From Herbiconiux sp. L3-i23 (GTDB lineage Bacteria > Actinomycetota > Actinomycetes > Actinomycetales > Microbacteriaceae): a DNA stretch of 64,000 nucleotides. Below are positions 33,365-43,349 of this stretch, piece after piece. The stretch lies in NCBI RefSeq assembly GCF_023734115.1, contig NZ_AP025737.1, positions 2,170,001-2,234,000 on the forward strand. The letters are read 5' to 3'. Under the pieces are notes generated by a model that saw nothing but the letters and a program-made list of their open reading frames with translations, searched no databases and was not told where the DNA came from. Within the stretch, counting starts at the first letter, position 1; every line of letters starts with the position of its first letter. The position numbers and the translations under genes were made by a program.

Positions 33365-36300
33365 GTGGGCGATAACGTCGTGTCGAATCAAGTGACCGGA
33401 ACCGACGAGGGTGCATCGGGAGAATTCGGCGCGAACGAGTGGCTCGTAGACGAGCTCTACGAGCGCTACCTCGTCGACAAGAACTCGGTCGACAAGTCCT
33501 GGTGGCCGATCCTCGAGAGCTACCATCCCGTCACCACCGAGACGGGCACCATCACTCTGCCGCCGCTGAACGGCGGCTCGAACGGCGCGGTATCCGACGC
33601 CGCCGTCGAGCCGGGCGCTCCGGCGCCCGAGCCCGAGACGCCGCCGACCACGCCCGCCGAGCCGACGGCGCCGACGCCGACCGAGCCGGTCGCACCGAAC
33701 CCGGTCGAGCCGAACGCGCCGTCCCCGGCTGAGCCCAGCACGCCGGCCCCCGAGCCGACCTCGCCGAGCCCCGCGCCGGGCGCCCCGACTCCCCCGGAGC
33801 CCGCCCCCTCCGCACCGACGGCGCCCGCCGCCCCGTCGGCGACCCAGGCCGCCCCCGCGGCCGAGGCTCCGTCGACCGAGAAGGTCGCCGCTCGCACCAC
33901 CTCCGTTGCCCCGCGCCAGCAGCCGGTCCCCGCACAGGCCCCCGCTCCCGCGAAGCAGGACGCCGAGGCTCAAGCCGACGCCGTCACCCCGCTGCGCGGA
34001 ATGGCGAAGACGCTCGCCACGAACATGGACCAGAGCCTCGCCATCCCCACGGCGACGAGCGTGCGCACCATCCCCGCGAAGCTGATGATCGACAACCGCA
34101 TCGTCATCAACAACCACCTGACGAGGGCCCGCGGCGGCAAGGTGTCGTTCACCCACCTCATCGGCTGGGCACTCGTGCAGGTGCTGAAGGACTTCCCGAG
34201 TCAGAACGTGCACTACACCGAGGTCGACGGCAAGCCGTCGCTGGTGCAGCCCGCGCACGTGAACCTCGGCATCGCGATCGACATCCCGAAGCCCGACGGC
34301 TCGCGGGCGCTGCTCGTGCCGAGCATCAAGCGCGCCGACACGATGGACTTCGGCGAGTTCGTCGCCGCCTACGAGGCCCTCGTCAAGAAGGCCCGCTCGA
34401 ACAAGCTCGAGGCCGCCGACTTCCAGGGCACCACGATCTCGCTGACGAACCCGGGCGGCATCGGCACCGTGCACTCCGTACCGCGCCTCATGCAGGGGCA
34501 GGGCGCGATCATCGGCGCCGGCGCCCTCGAGTACCCGGCCGAGTTCGCCGGCTCGAGCGAGAAGACGCTCGTGGAGCTCGGCATCGGCAAGACGATCACG
34601 CTGACCTCGACCTACGACCACCGTGTCATCCAGGGCGCAGGGTCGGGCGAGTTCCTGAAACTCGTGCACGAGCTGCTGATCGGCAAGAACGGGTTCTACG
34701 ACGACATCTTCGCGGCGCTGCGCATCCCCTACGCGCCGATCCACTGGAACGCTGACATCAACGTGAACCTCGCGGCGGCGATCTCGAAGACCGCGCGCGT
34801 GCACGAGCTGATCAACGCCTACCGGGTCCGGGGCCACCTGATGGCCGACATCGACCCGCTCGAGTACGTGCAGCGCACGCACCCCGACCTCGAGATCGAG
34901 AGCCACGGCCTCACCTTCTGGGACCTCGACCGCGAATTCGTCGTCGGCGGCTTCGGGGGTCTGCGCGAGGCGAAGCTGCGCAACATCCTCGGCATCCTGC
35001 GCGACTCGTACTGCCGCACCGTCGGCCTCGAGTACATGCACATCCAGCATCCCGAGCAGCGCAAGTGGATCCAGGACAAGGTCGAGCGGCCGTACGAGAA
35101 GCCGCAGCACGACGAGCAGATGCGCATCCTCAGCAAGCTCAACGAGGCCGAGGCCTTCGAGACCTTTTTGCAGACCAAGTACGTCGGCCAGAAGCGCTTC
35201 AGCCTCGAGGGCAGCGAGTCGCTGATCTCGATGCTCGACACCACCATCCAGGAGGCCGCCGAGGACGGGCTCTCCGAGGTCGCGATCGGCATGGCCCACC
35301 GCGGCCGGCTGAACGTGCTCACGAACATCGCGGGCAAGACCTACGGGCAGATCTTCCGCGAGTTCGAGGGCACGCAGGACCCCCGCACCGTGCAGGGCTC
35401 CGGCGACGTGAAGTACCACCTCGGCACCGAGGGCACCTACCAGGGCGCCGGCGGCGCGACGATCCCGGTGTACCTCGCCGCGAACCCGTCGCACCTCGAG
35501 GCCGTCGACGGAGTGCTCGAGGGCATCGTCCGGGCGAAGCAGGACCGCTTCCCCGTCGGCAGCTTCACGGTGCTGCCGATCCTCATCCACGGCGACGCGG
35601 CCATGGCGGGCCAGGGCGTCGTCGTCGAGACGCTGCAGATGTCGCAGCTGCGCGCCTACCGCACCGGCGGCACGATCCACATCGTCGTCAACAACCAGGT
35701 CGGCTTCACCACGCCGCCGTCCGAGAGCCGCTCGTCGATCTACTCGACGGACGTGGCGAAGACGATCCAGTCGCCGATCTTCCACGTCAACGGCGACGAC
35801 CCCGAGGCCGTCGCCCGCGTCGCGCAACTCGCGTACGAGTTCCGCCAGGAGTTCCACCGCGACGTCGTCATCGACCTCGTCACCTACCGCCGCCGCGGCC
35901 ACAACGAGGGCGACGACCCGTCGATGACGCAGCCGCTCATGTACAACCTCATCGAGGCGAAGCGCAGCGTCCGCAAGCTGTACACCGAGGCCCTCGTCGG
36001 CCGCGGCGACATCAGCCAGGACGAGTACGACGACGCGCACCGCGACTTCCAGGACCGCCTGGAACGCGCCTTCGCCGAGACGCACGCCGCGCAGACCGCG
36101 TCGACGCCGATCGTCGAGCCCGACGCCGACGCCGACGAGGTCGCCGACCTCGAGCTGCCCGAGTCGCAGCAGAATGACGACGCGCCGGGCGAGCCGCAGA
36201 GCACTGGCGTCTCCGAGTCGGTCGTCACGACCATCGGCGACGCGCACGACAACCCTCCCGAGGGCTTCACGGTGCACAGCAAGCTGCAGGCGCTGCTGAA

Positions 36301-37354
36301 GAAGCGGCTCGAGATGAGCCGCAACGGCGGCATCGATTGGGGCTTCGGCGAGATCCTCGCGATCGGTTCGCTCCTCGTCGAGGGCACCGCGGTGCGTCTC
36401 GTGGGGCAGGACAGCCGTCGCGGGACGTTCGTGCAGCGTCACGCGGTGTTCCACGACCGGTCGAACGGGCAGGAGTGGCTGCCGCTGCTCAACCTCAACG
36501 ACCGTCAGGCGAAGCTGTGGATCTACGACTCGCTGCTGTCGGAGTACGCGGCGATGGGCTTCGAGTACGGCTACTCGGTCGAGCGGCCCGACGCGCTCGT
36601 CATGTGGGAGGCGCAGTTCGGCGACTTCGCCAACGGTGCGCAGACCATCATCGACGAGTTCATCTCCTCGGCCGAGCAGAAGTGGGGTCAGCGCTCGTCG
36701 GTCGTGCTGCTGCTCCCCCACGGCTACGAAGGCCAGGGACCCGACCACTCGTCGGCGCGCATCGAGCGCTACCTGCAGCTGTGCGCCGAGGACAACATGA
36801 CGGTCGCGCAGCCCTCCACTCCCGCGTCGTACTTCCACCTGCTGCGCCGTCAGGCGTACGCCCGCCCGCGCCGGCCGCTCATCGTCTTCACGCCGAAGTC
36901 GATGCTGCGCCTGCGGGGTGCCACGAGCGCGGTCGAGGACTTCACGTCGGGCCGTTTTGAGCCGGTCATCGACGACGCGCGGATCCAGGACAAGGCCGCC
37001 GTCACGCGGGTCCTGCTGCACTCCGGCAAGATCCACTATGACCTGGTGAACGAGCTCGCGAAGCGCGAGAAGAGCGACGACATCGCCCTCGTCCGTCTCG
37101 AGCAGCTGTACCCGCTCGCGACCGACCGGATCAACGAGGTGGTGTCCGAGTATCCGAACGCCGAGCTGGTGTGGGTGCAGGACGAGCCCGAGAACCAGGG
37201 GGCGTGGCCGTTCATGTTCCTCGAGCTCTCGAAGCAGCTGAAGGACCGACCGCTCCGAGTCATCTCGCGCAAGGCAGCCGCCTCGCCCGCCGCGGGATCG
37301 GCGAAGCGCCACGCGCAGGAGCAGGCCGAGATCATCCGCCGCGCCCTCTCATAA
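33365..37354 (+). CDS. kgd: Multifunctional 2-oxoglutarate decarboxylase/dehydrogenase (E1-E2 fusion)
   Basis: 1329 residues, the actinobacterial TCA-cycle enzyme. Domain order: an N-terminal E1 binding helix ([24 protein letters not shown]), a Pro/Ala/Glu-rich linker at about 60-195 with EPxxPxP repeats, an E2 acyltransferase core (about 205-440) ending with catalytic [13 protein letters not shown] near 417, and the thiamine-diphosphate E1 domain (about 450-1329) with [12 protein letters not shown] near 741 and [10 protein letters not shown]. There is no lipoyl domain, as is usual for this fusion. A strongly acidic stretch at about 904-962 interrupts E1. GTG at 33365; a second in-frame GTG at 33380 is possible. 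A TAGGCT box lies 34 nt upstream. Confidence 0.96.
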   Translation: MGDNVVSNQVTGTDEGASGEFGANEWLVDELYERYLVDKNSVDKSWWPILESYHPVTTETGTITLPPLNGGSNGAVSDAAVEPGAPAPEPETPPTTPAEPTAPTPTEPVAPNPVEPNAPSPAEPSTPAPEPTSPSPAPGAPTPPEPAPSAPTAPAAPSATQAAPAAEAPSTEKVAARTTSVAPRQQPVPAQAPAPAKQDAEAQADAVTPLRGMAKTLATNMDQSLAIPTATSVRTIPAKLMIDNRIVINNHLTRARGGKVSFTHLIGWALVQVLKDFPSQNVHYTEVDGKPSLVQPAHVNLGIAIDIPKPDGSRALLVPSIKRADTMDFGEFVAAYEALVKKARSNKLEAADFQGTTISLTNPGGIGTVHSVPRLMQGQGAIIGAGALEYPAEFAGSSEKTLVELGIGKTITLTSTYDHRVIQGAGSGEFLKLVHELLIGKNGFYDDIFAALRIPYAPIHWNADINVNLAAAISKTARVHELINAYRVRGHLMADIDPLEYVQRTHPDLEIESHGLTFWDLDREFVVGGFGGLREAKLRNILGILRDSYCRTVGLEYMHIQHPEQRKWIQDKVERPYEKPQHDEQMRILSKLNEAEAFETFLQTKYVGQKRFSLEGSESLISMLDTTIQEAAEDGLSEVAIGMAHRGRLNVLTNIAGKTYGQIFREFEGTQDPRTVQGSGDVKYHLGTEGTYQGAGGATIPVYLAANPSHLEAVDGVLEGIVRAKQDRFPVGSFTVLPILIHGDAAMAGQGVVVETLQMSQLRAYRTGGTIHIVVNNQVGFTTPPSESRSSIYSTDVAKTIQSPIFHVNGDDPEAVARVAQLAYEFRQEFHRDVVIDLVTYRRRGHNEGDDPSMTQPLMYNLIEAKRSVRKLYTEALVGRGDISQDEYDDAHRDFQDRLERAFAETHAAQTASTPIVEPDADADEVADLELPESQQNDDAPGEPQSTGVSESVVTTIGDAHDNPPEGFTVHSKLQALLKKRLEMSRNGGIDWGFGEILAIGSLLVEGTAVRLVGQDSRRGTFVQRHAVFHDRSNGQEWLPLLNLNDRQAKLWIYDSLLSEYAAMGFEYGYSVERPDALVMWEAQFGDFANGAQTIIDEFISSAEQKWGQRSSVVLLLPHGYEGQGPDHSSARIERYLQLCAEDNMTVAQPSTPASYFHLLRRQAYARPRRPLIVFTPKSMLRLRGATSAVEDFTSGRFEPVIDDARIQDKAAVTRVLLHSGKIHYDLVNELAKREKSDDIALVRLEQLYPLATDRINEVVSEYPNAELVWVQDEPENQGAWPFMFLELSKQLKDRPLRVISRKAAASPAAGSAKRHAQEQAEIIRRALS

Positions 37355-37364
37355 GCGCGAGAGG

Positions 37365-37394
37365 AAAGGGCCCCGCCGAAAGGCGGGGCCCTTT
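37365..37394 (+). terminator. kgd terminator
   Basis: Perfect 13-bp stem AAAGGGCCCCGCC / GGCGGGGCCCTTT with a GAAA tetraloop, followed by TCTCTG. It starts 10 nt after the kgd stop. Its core (AAGGGCCCCGCC) is repeated in the terminator at 37857. Confidence 0.92.
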
Positions 37395-37510
37395 TCTCTG
37401 CCGACACGGCCGAGAAGTTCCTGAACGTTCCTGAGCCAGCTCTATGCGCGCACGCTAAGTTTGCTGTGACAAATCGGCGCCGCTCGTGCGGCATGAAGAG
37501 GAGACGAATA

Positions 37511-37840
37511 GTGAGCACCCCGGAACCCACGTCCGCCAACTATGGTTCGTCCAGTGCGACGCCCGCATCCACGGAGAAGAAGACCCTCGGCATCGTCTCG
37601 CTGGTGCTGAGCATCGTCGGGCTCGGCCTCGTCTTCCTCTCGCCGCTGTTCGGCGGAATCGCCGCGATCGTCGGAATCGTCCTCGGATTCCTCTCGCGCG
37701 GTCGTGAGCCGGGCGCTCGCAAGCTGGCTCTGGCGGGCATCGTCGTCGGCTTCGTGGCGATCGCCGTCGGCCTCGTGGTGTTCGTGCTCACCACCATCGC
37801 CGTCATGTCGGCGATCAACTCGGGCACCGTCACCGGCTGA
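37511..37840 (+). CDS. Small two-helix membrane protein (DUF4190-like)
   Basis: 109 residues from a GTG at 37511 preceded by AAGAGGAGA. A ~25-residue Ser/Thr/Pro-rich polar start is followed by two hydrophobic hairpins: TLGIVSLVLSIVGLGLVFLS with GIAAIVGIVLGFLSRG, then LALAGIVVGFVAIAVGLVVF. The alternating G/V/L pattern and the REPGARKLALAGI junction suit DUF4190-type membrane proteins. Function unknown. It stands alone between two terminators, so it is a single-gene unit. Confidence 0.75.
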   Translation: MSTPEPTSANYGSSSATPASTEKKTLGIVSLVLSIVGLGLVFLSPLFGGIAAIVGIVLGFLSRGREPGARKLALAGIVVGFVAIAVGLVVFVLTTIAVMSAINSGTVTG

Positions 37841-37856
37841 CCTCAGCGACGGAAAA

Positions 37857-37892
37857 GACGAAGGGCCCCGCCGATCGGCGGGGCCCTTCGTC
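37857..37892. terminator. Bidirectional terminator between convergent genes
   Basis: A fully self-complementary 36-bp sequence, 18-bp arms beginning GACGAAGGGCCCCGCC and centred on GATC. Located 16 nt after the stop of the small membrane protein and 1 nt before the end of the convergent SGNH gene, so it can end transcription from both sides. Left and right flanks provide A and T runs (GGAAAA on the left). Confidence 0.9.
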
Positions 37893-37893
37893 G

Positions 37894-38559
37894 TCAGAGC
37901 CCGAGCGCGTCCAGCTCCTCGTCCATCCGTTTCGCCATCTCGGCGTAGCCGTCGTCGTTCGGATGCAGACCGTCGCTCGCCATCCATTCCGGGTGCCCCT
38001 CGATCCAGTGCGAGGCCCCCTCGATGTGATCGGCGCCGATCCTGTCGGCCGCGTCGGCCACCCAGCCGGAGATGACCTCGAGCGACTCGGGACGCTCGTC
38101 GGTGTACCAGAACGGCTCGACCACGATGAAGCGCGCGTCGGGCAGCGCATCGTGCAGGCGGGTGAGGTCGGCGTCGATCTGCGCTTCGATCTTCTCGGAG
38201 GCCCGGTCGTAGCTGAAGTTGTCGTTGAGGCCCATGGTCACGAAGACGATGTCCGGGTCCTGCTCGATGATGAGCGACGGCAGGTCGCCGCTGTCCTCGC
38301 CGTAGAGGCTGCGGTTGTTGACGAAGCCGAGGCCGTTGACGCTCGGGTTGAACTCGCGCCAGCCGCGCTCGGCGCTGATGACCGTCGACCAGCGCTCGTC
38401 ATAGGAACTCGCCCCGGTTCCGAGCGTGTACGAGTCGCCATAGAACGCGACGAGAGGGCCCGAGCCACCCGGAACCTCGGCCGCGGGAGCAGGACTGCTG
38501 CATCCTGCGAGGGCCAGCACCCCGGCGGCCACGGCGATACGAAGACTCTTCAGCGTCAT
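37894..38559 (-). CDS. SGNH/GDSL hydrolase lipoprotein
   Basis: 221 residues from ATG 38559. Lipoprotein signal (LRIAVAAGVLALAGC, Cys near 19), then the SGNH fold: VAFYGDSYTLG (block I nucleophile Ser), a Gly in SVNGLGFVNN, the Asn in VTMGLNDNF and the Asp/His pair in MASDGLHPNDDGY. An esterase or carbohydrate deacetylase anchored outside the membrane is likely; substrate unknown. The frame extends upstream to 38595, but that would run into IR3, so the later ATG is chosen. Confidence 0.87.
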   Translation of the reverse strand: MTLKSLRIAVAAGVLALAGCSSPAPAAEVPGGSGPLVAFYGDSYTLGTGASSYDERWSTVISAERGWREFNPSVNGLGFVNNRSLYGEDSGDLPSLIIEQDPDIVFVTMGLNDNFSYDRASEKIEAQIDADLTRLHDALPDARFIVVEPFWYTDERPESLEVISGWVADAADRIGADHIEGASHWIEGHPEWMASDGLHPNDDGYAEMAKRMDEELDALGL

Positions 38560-38592
38560 GGCAGTCGTTCGGAGCGAAGCGCTCGATCGGTT

Positions 38593-38648
38593 CACTCGCC
38601 CACTTCGCCCCGTCGCAACGCCGTCGGACGGGGTGAAGTGGGCGAGTG
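38593..38648. repeat. Long intergenic inverted repeat IR3
   Basis: 22-bp arms with one mismatch around a 12-nt loop; the arms contain CTCGCCCACTTC(A/G)CCCCGT, nearly the same as IR1 at 22589. The right arm ends 5 nt from the stop codon of the anti-sigma gene. A dispersed palindrome that could also terminate the sigR-rsrA transcript. Confidence 0.8.
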
Positions 38649-38653
38649 GGCGC

Positions 38654-38896
38654 TCAGTGGGTGGTCTGGATCGCGCGGATGCGCGTCATGACCTGGACGC
38701 GCAGCTCTTCCGGCGCGGTGTCGCGGCAGGCGCGGCGCACGGCCTCGGTCAGCACGAGTCCGACCTTCAGCTCGCCGGAGCAGTCGGCGCAGTTCTCCAT
38801 GTGCTCACGGATGTCGGCCGCATCGTCGCGGCGCAGTTCGTTGTGCAGATACTCCTCGAGTTCTGCTTTGGCCTTCTCGCAACCGCAGTCGCTCAT
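38654..38896 (-). CDS. rsrA: Mycothiol-system zinc anti-sigma factor
   Basis: 80 residues. Zinc anti-sigma motif HMENCADC (HxxxCxxC) at about 32-39, with CGCEKAKAELEEYLHNEL before it and a short amphipathic tail. In RsrA/RshA proteins these Cys residues sense disulfide stress: oxidation ejects zinc and frees the sigma factor. The ATG at 38896 is 4 nt after the sigma gene's stop, with GAGTGAGGAC overlapping that stop as ribosome-binding site, so the two are coupled. IR3 follows. Confidence 0.92.
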   Translation of the reverse strand: MSDCGCEKAKAELEEYLHNELRRDDAADIREHMENCADCSGELKVGLVLTEAVRRACRDTAPEELRVQVMTRIRAIQTTH

Positions 38897-38900
38897 GTCC

Positions 38901-39680
38901 TCACTCCGTTGTCTCGACGCTTGCGGGTTCTGTTTTCTTGGGGGAACGACGACGGGACGTCGCTCCGACGCTGAGGCCGCGCTCGGCGGCGTAGTCGGTG
39001 AGCAGTTCGCGCAGCAGGCGGCGGCCGCGGTGCAGTCGGCTCATCACGGTGCCGACCGGGGTCTTCATGATGTCCGCGATCTCCTGGTAGGAGAACCCCT
39101 CGACGTCGGCGAAGTACACGGCCAGGCGGAAGTCCTCGGGAACGGCCTGGAGAGCGTCCTTCACCGCCGAGTCGGGCAGGTGGTCGATGGCCTCGGCTTC
39201 GGCGCTGCGCCCGACGGTGGAGCCGGCCGTCGCGGACTCGGCCGAGCCGAGCTGCCAGTCTTCGAGGTCGTCGATCGTGTGCTGGTACGGGTTGCGCTGG
39301 TTCTTGCGGTAGTTGTTGATGAACGTGTTCGTGAGGATGCGGTACAGCCACGCCTTGAGGTTGGTGCCCTGCTGAAAGCCACCGAACGCGGCGAACGCCT
39401 TCACGAAGGTCTCCTGAACGAGGTCTTGCGCATCCGCCGGGTTGCGGGTCATCCGCAGGCCGGCCGCATAGAGCTGATCGATGAACGGCAGGGCCTGTTC
39501 CTCGAACAGTGAGCGGAGCTCGTCGCTGGTCGGCGTCGCCGCCTCTTCGATCGCCTCGACGATCGTCTCTTCGGCCTCGGTCTCGTGGACGTCGGTCTCG
39601 TGGACGTCCGTGTCGCGGTCGTCGGTCTCATCGACCTCGGCGCCGTGGACGTCGGCGGGCTCGCCCGGTTCGCTGCTCAT
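38901..39680 (-). CDS. sigH: ECF RNA polymerase sigma factor, SigR/SigH (ECF12) type
   Basis: About 259 residues. An acidic ~55-residue N-terminal extension rich in [10 protein letters not shown] repeats precedes the sigma-2 domain ([39 protein letters not shown]) and sigma-4 ([43 protein letters not shown]). These match the redox-stress sigma factors SigR/SigH. The acidic N-terminal repeat region is longer than usual. ATG 39680 is chosen because TACGCT (39694-39689 on the minus strand) lies 8 nt upstream; an open frame continues to 39830. Cotranscribed with its anti-sigma gene. Confidence 0.92.
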   Translation of the reverse strand: MSSEPGEPADVHGAEVDETDDRDTDVHETDVHETEAEETIVEAIEEAATPTSDELRSLFEEQALPFIDQLYAAGLRMTRNPADAQDLVQETFVKAFAAFGGFQQGTNLKAWLYRILTNTFINNYRKNQRNPYQHTIDDLEDWQLGSAESATAGSTVGRSAEAEAIDHLPDSAVKDALQAVPEDFRLAVYFADVEGFSYQEIADIMKTPVGTVMSRLHRGRRLLRELLTDYAAERGLSVGATSRRRSPKKTEPASVETTE

Positions 39681-39688
39681 CGCAGCCA

Positions 39689-39880
39689 AGCGTACTCGCG
39701 GAGGTCGAGCGTCGAGCGTGAGTAGCACGTGCCCCGCCTTCCGTTCGAGCGGCCGCCCGTCGCAGCCGATGTAGAGGTGAACCGGCCCGCTCCGGGCCTT
39801 ATTCCGCGCCGCACCGCAGGCGCGCGGCATCCCGGTCGCTCGTCGATCGCCGCAACCGTCGACGGGGAGGCCGGTACGCT
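39689..39880. promoter_or_regulatory. Divergent sigH / aroA promoter region
   Basis: Both genes have the same -10 hexamer TACGCT at leaderless distance: on the minus strand at 39694-39689, 8 nt before the sigH ATG, and on the plus strand at 39875-39880, 7 nt before the aroA ATG. I found no convincing GGAAT-N18-GTT autoregulatory SigR promoter between them. Confidence 0.5.
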
Positions 39881-39887
39881 GGGCCCG

Positions 39888-41327
39888 ATGGGAATCCTCG
39901 GCGAAGCAGGTCCTCGATTCCGCCTTCCGGGCGACGACTTCGAGGCGCGCGACACGGTCAGCGGCCCTCCCCCTGCGTGGGCGGCGCCCACAGCGTCCGG
40001 GCCGCTCGCAGCGCGTCTGTCACTGCCCGGGTCGAAGAGCCTCACCAACCGCGAGCTGGTGCTCGCGTCGCTGGCCGACGGGGAGTCGATCCTGCGAGCG
40101 CCGCTGCACTCGCGCGACACCACGCTGATGATCGCCGCGCTGCGCGAGCTCGGCATCGCGATCGATGAGCTGGAGGGCACCGACACGGGATACGGTCCCG
40201 ATCTGCGCATCACCCCCGCCGAACTCGGCGGCGGCGTCTCGATCGACTGCGGGCTCGCCGGAACCTTGATGCGCTTCCTGCCGCCCCTGGCCTCCCTCGG
40301 TCTCGGCCCGATCACCTTCGACGGCGACGAGGGCGCGCGCCGGCGGCCGATGCGCACCACGATCGAATCGCTGCGCGCGCTCGGCGTCGAGGTGGGCGAC
40401 GACGCCCGCGGCACCCTCCCCTTCACCGTCTACGGGATGGGCCGGGTCGCGGGTGGCGAGCTCGCGATCGACGCGTCGGCGTCGAGCCAGTTCGTCTCCG
40501 GTCTGCTGCTCTCCGCCGCTCGCTTCGAGAACGGACTCACACTGCGGCACACCGGCGAGACGCTGCCGAGCCTGCCGCACATCGCGATGACGATCGACGT
40601 GCTCGCCCGACGCGGCGTCGCGGTCGAGAACCCGGAACCGGGCGTCTGGGTGGTCCCCGCCGGTCCGATCGCGGGTCGCGTGGTCGACATCGAGCCCGAC
40701 CTCTCGAACGCCGCCCCGTTCCTCGTCGCCGCCGTTGTCGCGGGCGGCTCCGTCACGATCGCCGGCTGGCCGGCCGAGACGACCCAGGTCGGCGACGATC
40801 TCCGCGAGCTGCTCACCCGCTTCGGGGCCGAGACGACGCTCACCGATGGGTCGCTGCGCGTCGACGGCGGCACCGGCGTCGCCTTCGGGCGGAGCATGCC
40901 CGGGGTCCACCTCGACCTCTCCACCGGCGGCGAACTCGCCCCCGCCCTCGTCGCCCTGGCCGCGCTCGCCGACTCGCCCAGCCGCATCACGGGCATCGGG
41001 CACCTGCGGGGGCACGAGACCGACCGACTCGCCGCGCTCGCCGCCGAGCTCAACGCTCTCGGCGGTGCGGTGACCGAGCTCCCCGACGGCCTCGCGATCG
41101 ATCCCCGACCGCTGACCGCCGACCCGGATCGCCCCTGGCAGAGCTACGAGGACCACCGCATGGCGACGGCCGGGGCGATCATCGGCCTCGCCGTGCCCGG
41201 ACTGCTCGTCGACGACATCGCGACGACCTCGAAGACGCTCCCCCAGTTCACCGAGCTCTGGCGAACCCTGCTCGGCGACGCCGGTTCGGGCGGTATCCCG
41301 ATCAGCGGAACCGGCGCGACGGCCTGA
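39888..41327 (+). CDS. aroA: 3-phosphoshikimate 1-carboxyvinyltransferase (EPSP synthase)
   Basis: 479 residues. Sixth step of the shikimate pathway. Signature blocks: [18 protein letters not shown] (shikimate-3-phosphate site), [13 protein letters not shown], the [13 protein letters not shown]-binding arginines, [32 protein letters not shown] and [13 protein letters not shown]. As an S-type (PGSKSLTNR) class I-like enzyme it is likely glyphosate-sensitive, though that is inference. ATG 39888 follows the TACGCT box. rsgA starts 2 nt after its stop, so they form an operon, a pairing known from actinobacteria. Confidence 0.96.
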   Translation: MGILGEAGPRFRLPGDDFEARDTVSGPPPAWAAPTASGPLAARLSLPGSKSLTNRELVLASLADGESILRAPLHSRDTTLMIAALRELGIAIDELEGTDTGYGPDLRITPAELGGGVSIDCGLAGTLMRFLPPLASLGLGPITFDGDEGARRRPMRTTIESLRALGVEVGDDARGTLPFTVYGMGRVAGGELAIDASASSQFVSGLLLSAARFENGLTLRHTGETLPSLPHIAMTIDVLARRGVAVENPEPGVWVVPAGPIAGRVVDIEPDLSNAAPFLVAAVVAGGSVTIAGWPAETTQVGDDLRELLTRFGAETTLTDGSLRVDGGTGVAFGRSMPGVHLDLSTGGELAPALVALAALADSPSRITGIGHLRGHETDRLAALAAELNALGGAVTELPDGLAIDPRPLTADPDRPWQSYEDHRMATAGAIIGLAVPGLLVDDIATTSKTLPQFTELWRTLLGDAGSGGIPISGTGATA

Positions 41328-41329
41328 TC

Positions 41330-42412
41330 ATGAGCTGGCTGACCGACGACGAAGACGAGCCCTACTCCGACTACGACGAGTCGGCCGCGCGGGTCCGGCC
41401 GAACCCGCGCGGTACGCGTCCCCGGTCGAAGCAGCGCCCCGAGCACGACGACGCCGTCCGCGGGCGCGTGCTCACCGTCGACCGCGGTCGTCTCACCGTC
41501 CTCCTCGAGGAGAACACCGAGGCGGAGCGCGAGCTGCAGGCCAAGCGGGCCCGAGAACTCGGCCGCACCCCCATCGTCACGGGCGATCTGGTAGACGTCG
41601 TCGGCGACCTCTCCGGCGACGAGGGAACCCTCGCCCGCGTGGTGCGGATCGCGCCGCGCAGCACATTGCTGCGACGCAGCGCCGACGACTCCGACGAGGT
41701 CGAGCGGGTCGTCGTGGCCAACGCCGACCAGCTGATGATCGTCGTCGCCGCCGCGAACCCCGAGCCGCGCGCGGGACTCGTCGACCGCTACCTGATCGCC
41801 GCATTCGACGCCGGCATCGAACCGATCCTCGTCGTCACGAAGACCGACCTCGCCGACCCGGCGTCATTCCTCGCGGAGTTCGACATCCTCGATCTCGACA
41901 TCGTGCTCACCGCGCGCGGCGGGGTACCGCTCGAGGAGTTCCGCCGTCGTCTGATCGGGCACACGACCGTCGCCGTCGGCCACTCGGGTGTCGGCAAGTC
42001 CACCCTGGTGAACGCACTGGTGCCCGGCGCGGCGCGCGCGACCGGCGTCGTCAACGAGGTGACGGGCCGCGGCCGGCACACCTCGTCGTCGACGATCTCG
42101 CTGCGGGTCCGCGACAACGCGGGCGGATCGGGCTGGATCATCGATACCCCGGGGGTCCGCTCCTTCGGACTCGGCCACGTCGACCCGGCCAGCGTGATGC
42201 GCTCGTTCGCGCTGCACGCGATCGCGCCCGAACCTCCCGACGGCGAGGTGCCCCTCGTCGAGGCGCACGACTGGGAGATCGTCGACCGGGTACGCGAGGG
42301 CGAACTCGGCCCCGTCGGCCAGCGTCGCCTCGACTCGCTGCAGCGCATCCTCACGACCCTCGACCCGAAGGCCGAGCGCGACTGGGAGCCCGCCCCCGAC
42401 CCCGAGGACTGA
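41330..42412 (+). CDS. rsgA: Ribosome small-subunit-dependent GTPase A
   Basis: 360 residues. Circularly permuted GTPase that helps mature the 30S subunit. N-terminal OB-fold (about 44-125, GRVLTVDRGRLTVLLEE), then G4 VVTKTDLAD, G1 GHSGVGKSTLVNAL and G3 DTPGVRSFGL in the permuted order. The usual C-terminal Cys/His zinc motif is absent: the region after LHAIAPEPPDGEVPL has no cysteines, as in many actinobacterial homologues. The Asp/Glu-rich start (TDDEDEPYSDYDES) is unusual. Translationally close to aroA. Confidence 0.93.
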   Translation: MSWLTDDEDEPYSDYDESAARVRPNPRGTRPRSKQRPEHDDAVRGRVLTVDRGRLTVLLEENTEAERELQAKRARELGRTPIVTGDLVDVVGDLSGDEGTLARVVRIAPRSTLLRRSADDSDEVERVVVANADQLMIVVAAANPEPRAGLVDRYLIAAFDAGIEPILVVTKTDLADPASFLAEFDILDLDIVLTARGGVPLEEFRRRLIGHTTVAVGHSGVGKSTLVNALVPGAARATGVVNEVTGRGRHTSSSTISLRVRDNAGGSGWIIDTPGVRSFGLGHVDPASVMRSFALHAIAPEPPDGEVPLVEAHDWEIVDRVREGELGPVGQRRLDSLQRILTTLDPKAERDWEPAPDPED

Positions 42413-42485
42413 CGGCTCTTCCGCCGATGCGACCGGCTCCAGTAGCGTGCGTCCCGAGACGTCCGCACGACCCTCTGGAGGAACC

Positions 42486-43349
42486 GTGATCCTGATCCTC
42501 GGCGCGACGGGCATGTTCGGCAGTCGGGTTCTGCGCGAGACGGCGGCACGGGGAGCGAGCGTGCGGGCGCTGGTCCACTCGGACGACCACGCGGCCCCAC
42601 TTCGAGCGAGCGGCATCGATGCCGTCGTCGGCGACCTCGACGACCGAGCGAGCCTCGCGCCGGCGTTCGCAGGCGTCGACACCGTATTCGTCGTGACGCC
42701 GATGGACGGGCGCATCCTCGAACGGGAGACGAACGCGCTCGACGCCGCCGTCGCCGCCGGGGTACGGCGCATCGTCAAGCTCTACGGCGCCGTCCGACAC
42801 CTGCCCGATGAGCCGCTCGACCAGCAGCACAAGGCCAGCATCGCGGCGATCGCGGCGTCCGGGCTCCGTTATGCCCTCGTCTCCCCCAACTCGGTGATGG
42901 AGACCAGCTTCCTGTCGCAGGCTCCTGCCGTGCAGCAGGCGAACAGGCTGTTCGGCTGCGCCGGCGACGGCAGGGTCGGGGTCGTCGCCGCCGACGACGT
43001 CGCCCGCGCGATCGCGGTCGTACTCACCGACCGCGACGAGCAGGGCGAGAACTACGTGCTCACCGGACCGTCCGCGATCACCATGTCCGACGAGGCGGCG
43101 GCTCTCACCCGACTGCTCGGCCGGCCGATCGCGTATCAGGACATGCCGGACACCGACTTCCGTGCCTTCATGGTGAACGAGGTCGGCATCCCCGACGACC
43201 GGGTCGACGAGGCGGTCATGGTGCACTTCGCCGCGTGGAAGCGCGGCGACGCCGACATCGTCACCGACACCGTCGAGCAGCTGACCGGCACGGCGGCGAT
43301 GTCGATCGACGAGTGGCTCGCCGCGAATCGATCGGTCTTCAGCGGCTAG
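42486..43349 (+). CDS. NmrA-like NAD(P)-binding protein
   Basis: 287 residues, atypical SDR. The N-terminal Rossmann motif ILGATGMFGSRVLRE is followed by DTVFVVTPMDGR, RIVKLYGAVRHLPDEP and SPNSVMETSFLSQ, as in the NmrA/TMR/azoreductase-like group, which act as NAD(P)H sensors or quinone reductases. There is no YxxxK active site. GTG 42486 is preceded by GGAGG at good spacing; the frame upstream to 42447 lacks a ribosome-binding site. The stop overlaps the convergent GT9 stop. Confidence 0.85.
   Translation: MILILGATGMFGSRVLRETAARGASVRALVHSDDHAAPLRASGIDAVVGDLDDRASLAPAFAGVDTVFVVTPMDGRILERETNALDAAVAAGVRRIVKLYGAVRHLPDEPLDQQHKASIAAIAASGLRYALVSPNSVMETSFLSQAPAVQQANRLFGCAGDGRVGVVAADDVARAIAVVLTDRDEQGENYVLTGPSAITMSDEAAALTRLLGRPIAYQDMPDTDFRAFMVNEVGIPDDRVDEAVMVHFAAWKRGDADIVTDTVEQLTGTAAMSIDEWLAANRSVFSG

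Noticed and set aside
33110-37312. A 1400-codon open frame on the minus strand opposite kgd
   Set aside because: It is the antisense shadow of kgd, produced by extreme GC bias at third positions; its composition is low-complexity Arg/Val/Asp and it carries no motif or ribosome-binding site.
38560-38595. Earlier start for the SGNH lipoprotein
   Set aside because: It would begin inside IR3 and move the lipoprotein signal away from the N-terminus.
39681-39887. Upstream extensions of sigH (to 39830) and aroA (from 39729)
   Set aside because: They overlap each other across the divergent promoter region, lack homology blocks, and the -10 boxes point to ATG 39680 and ATG 39888.
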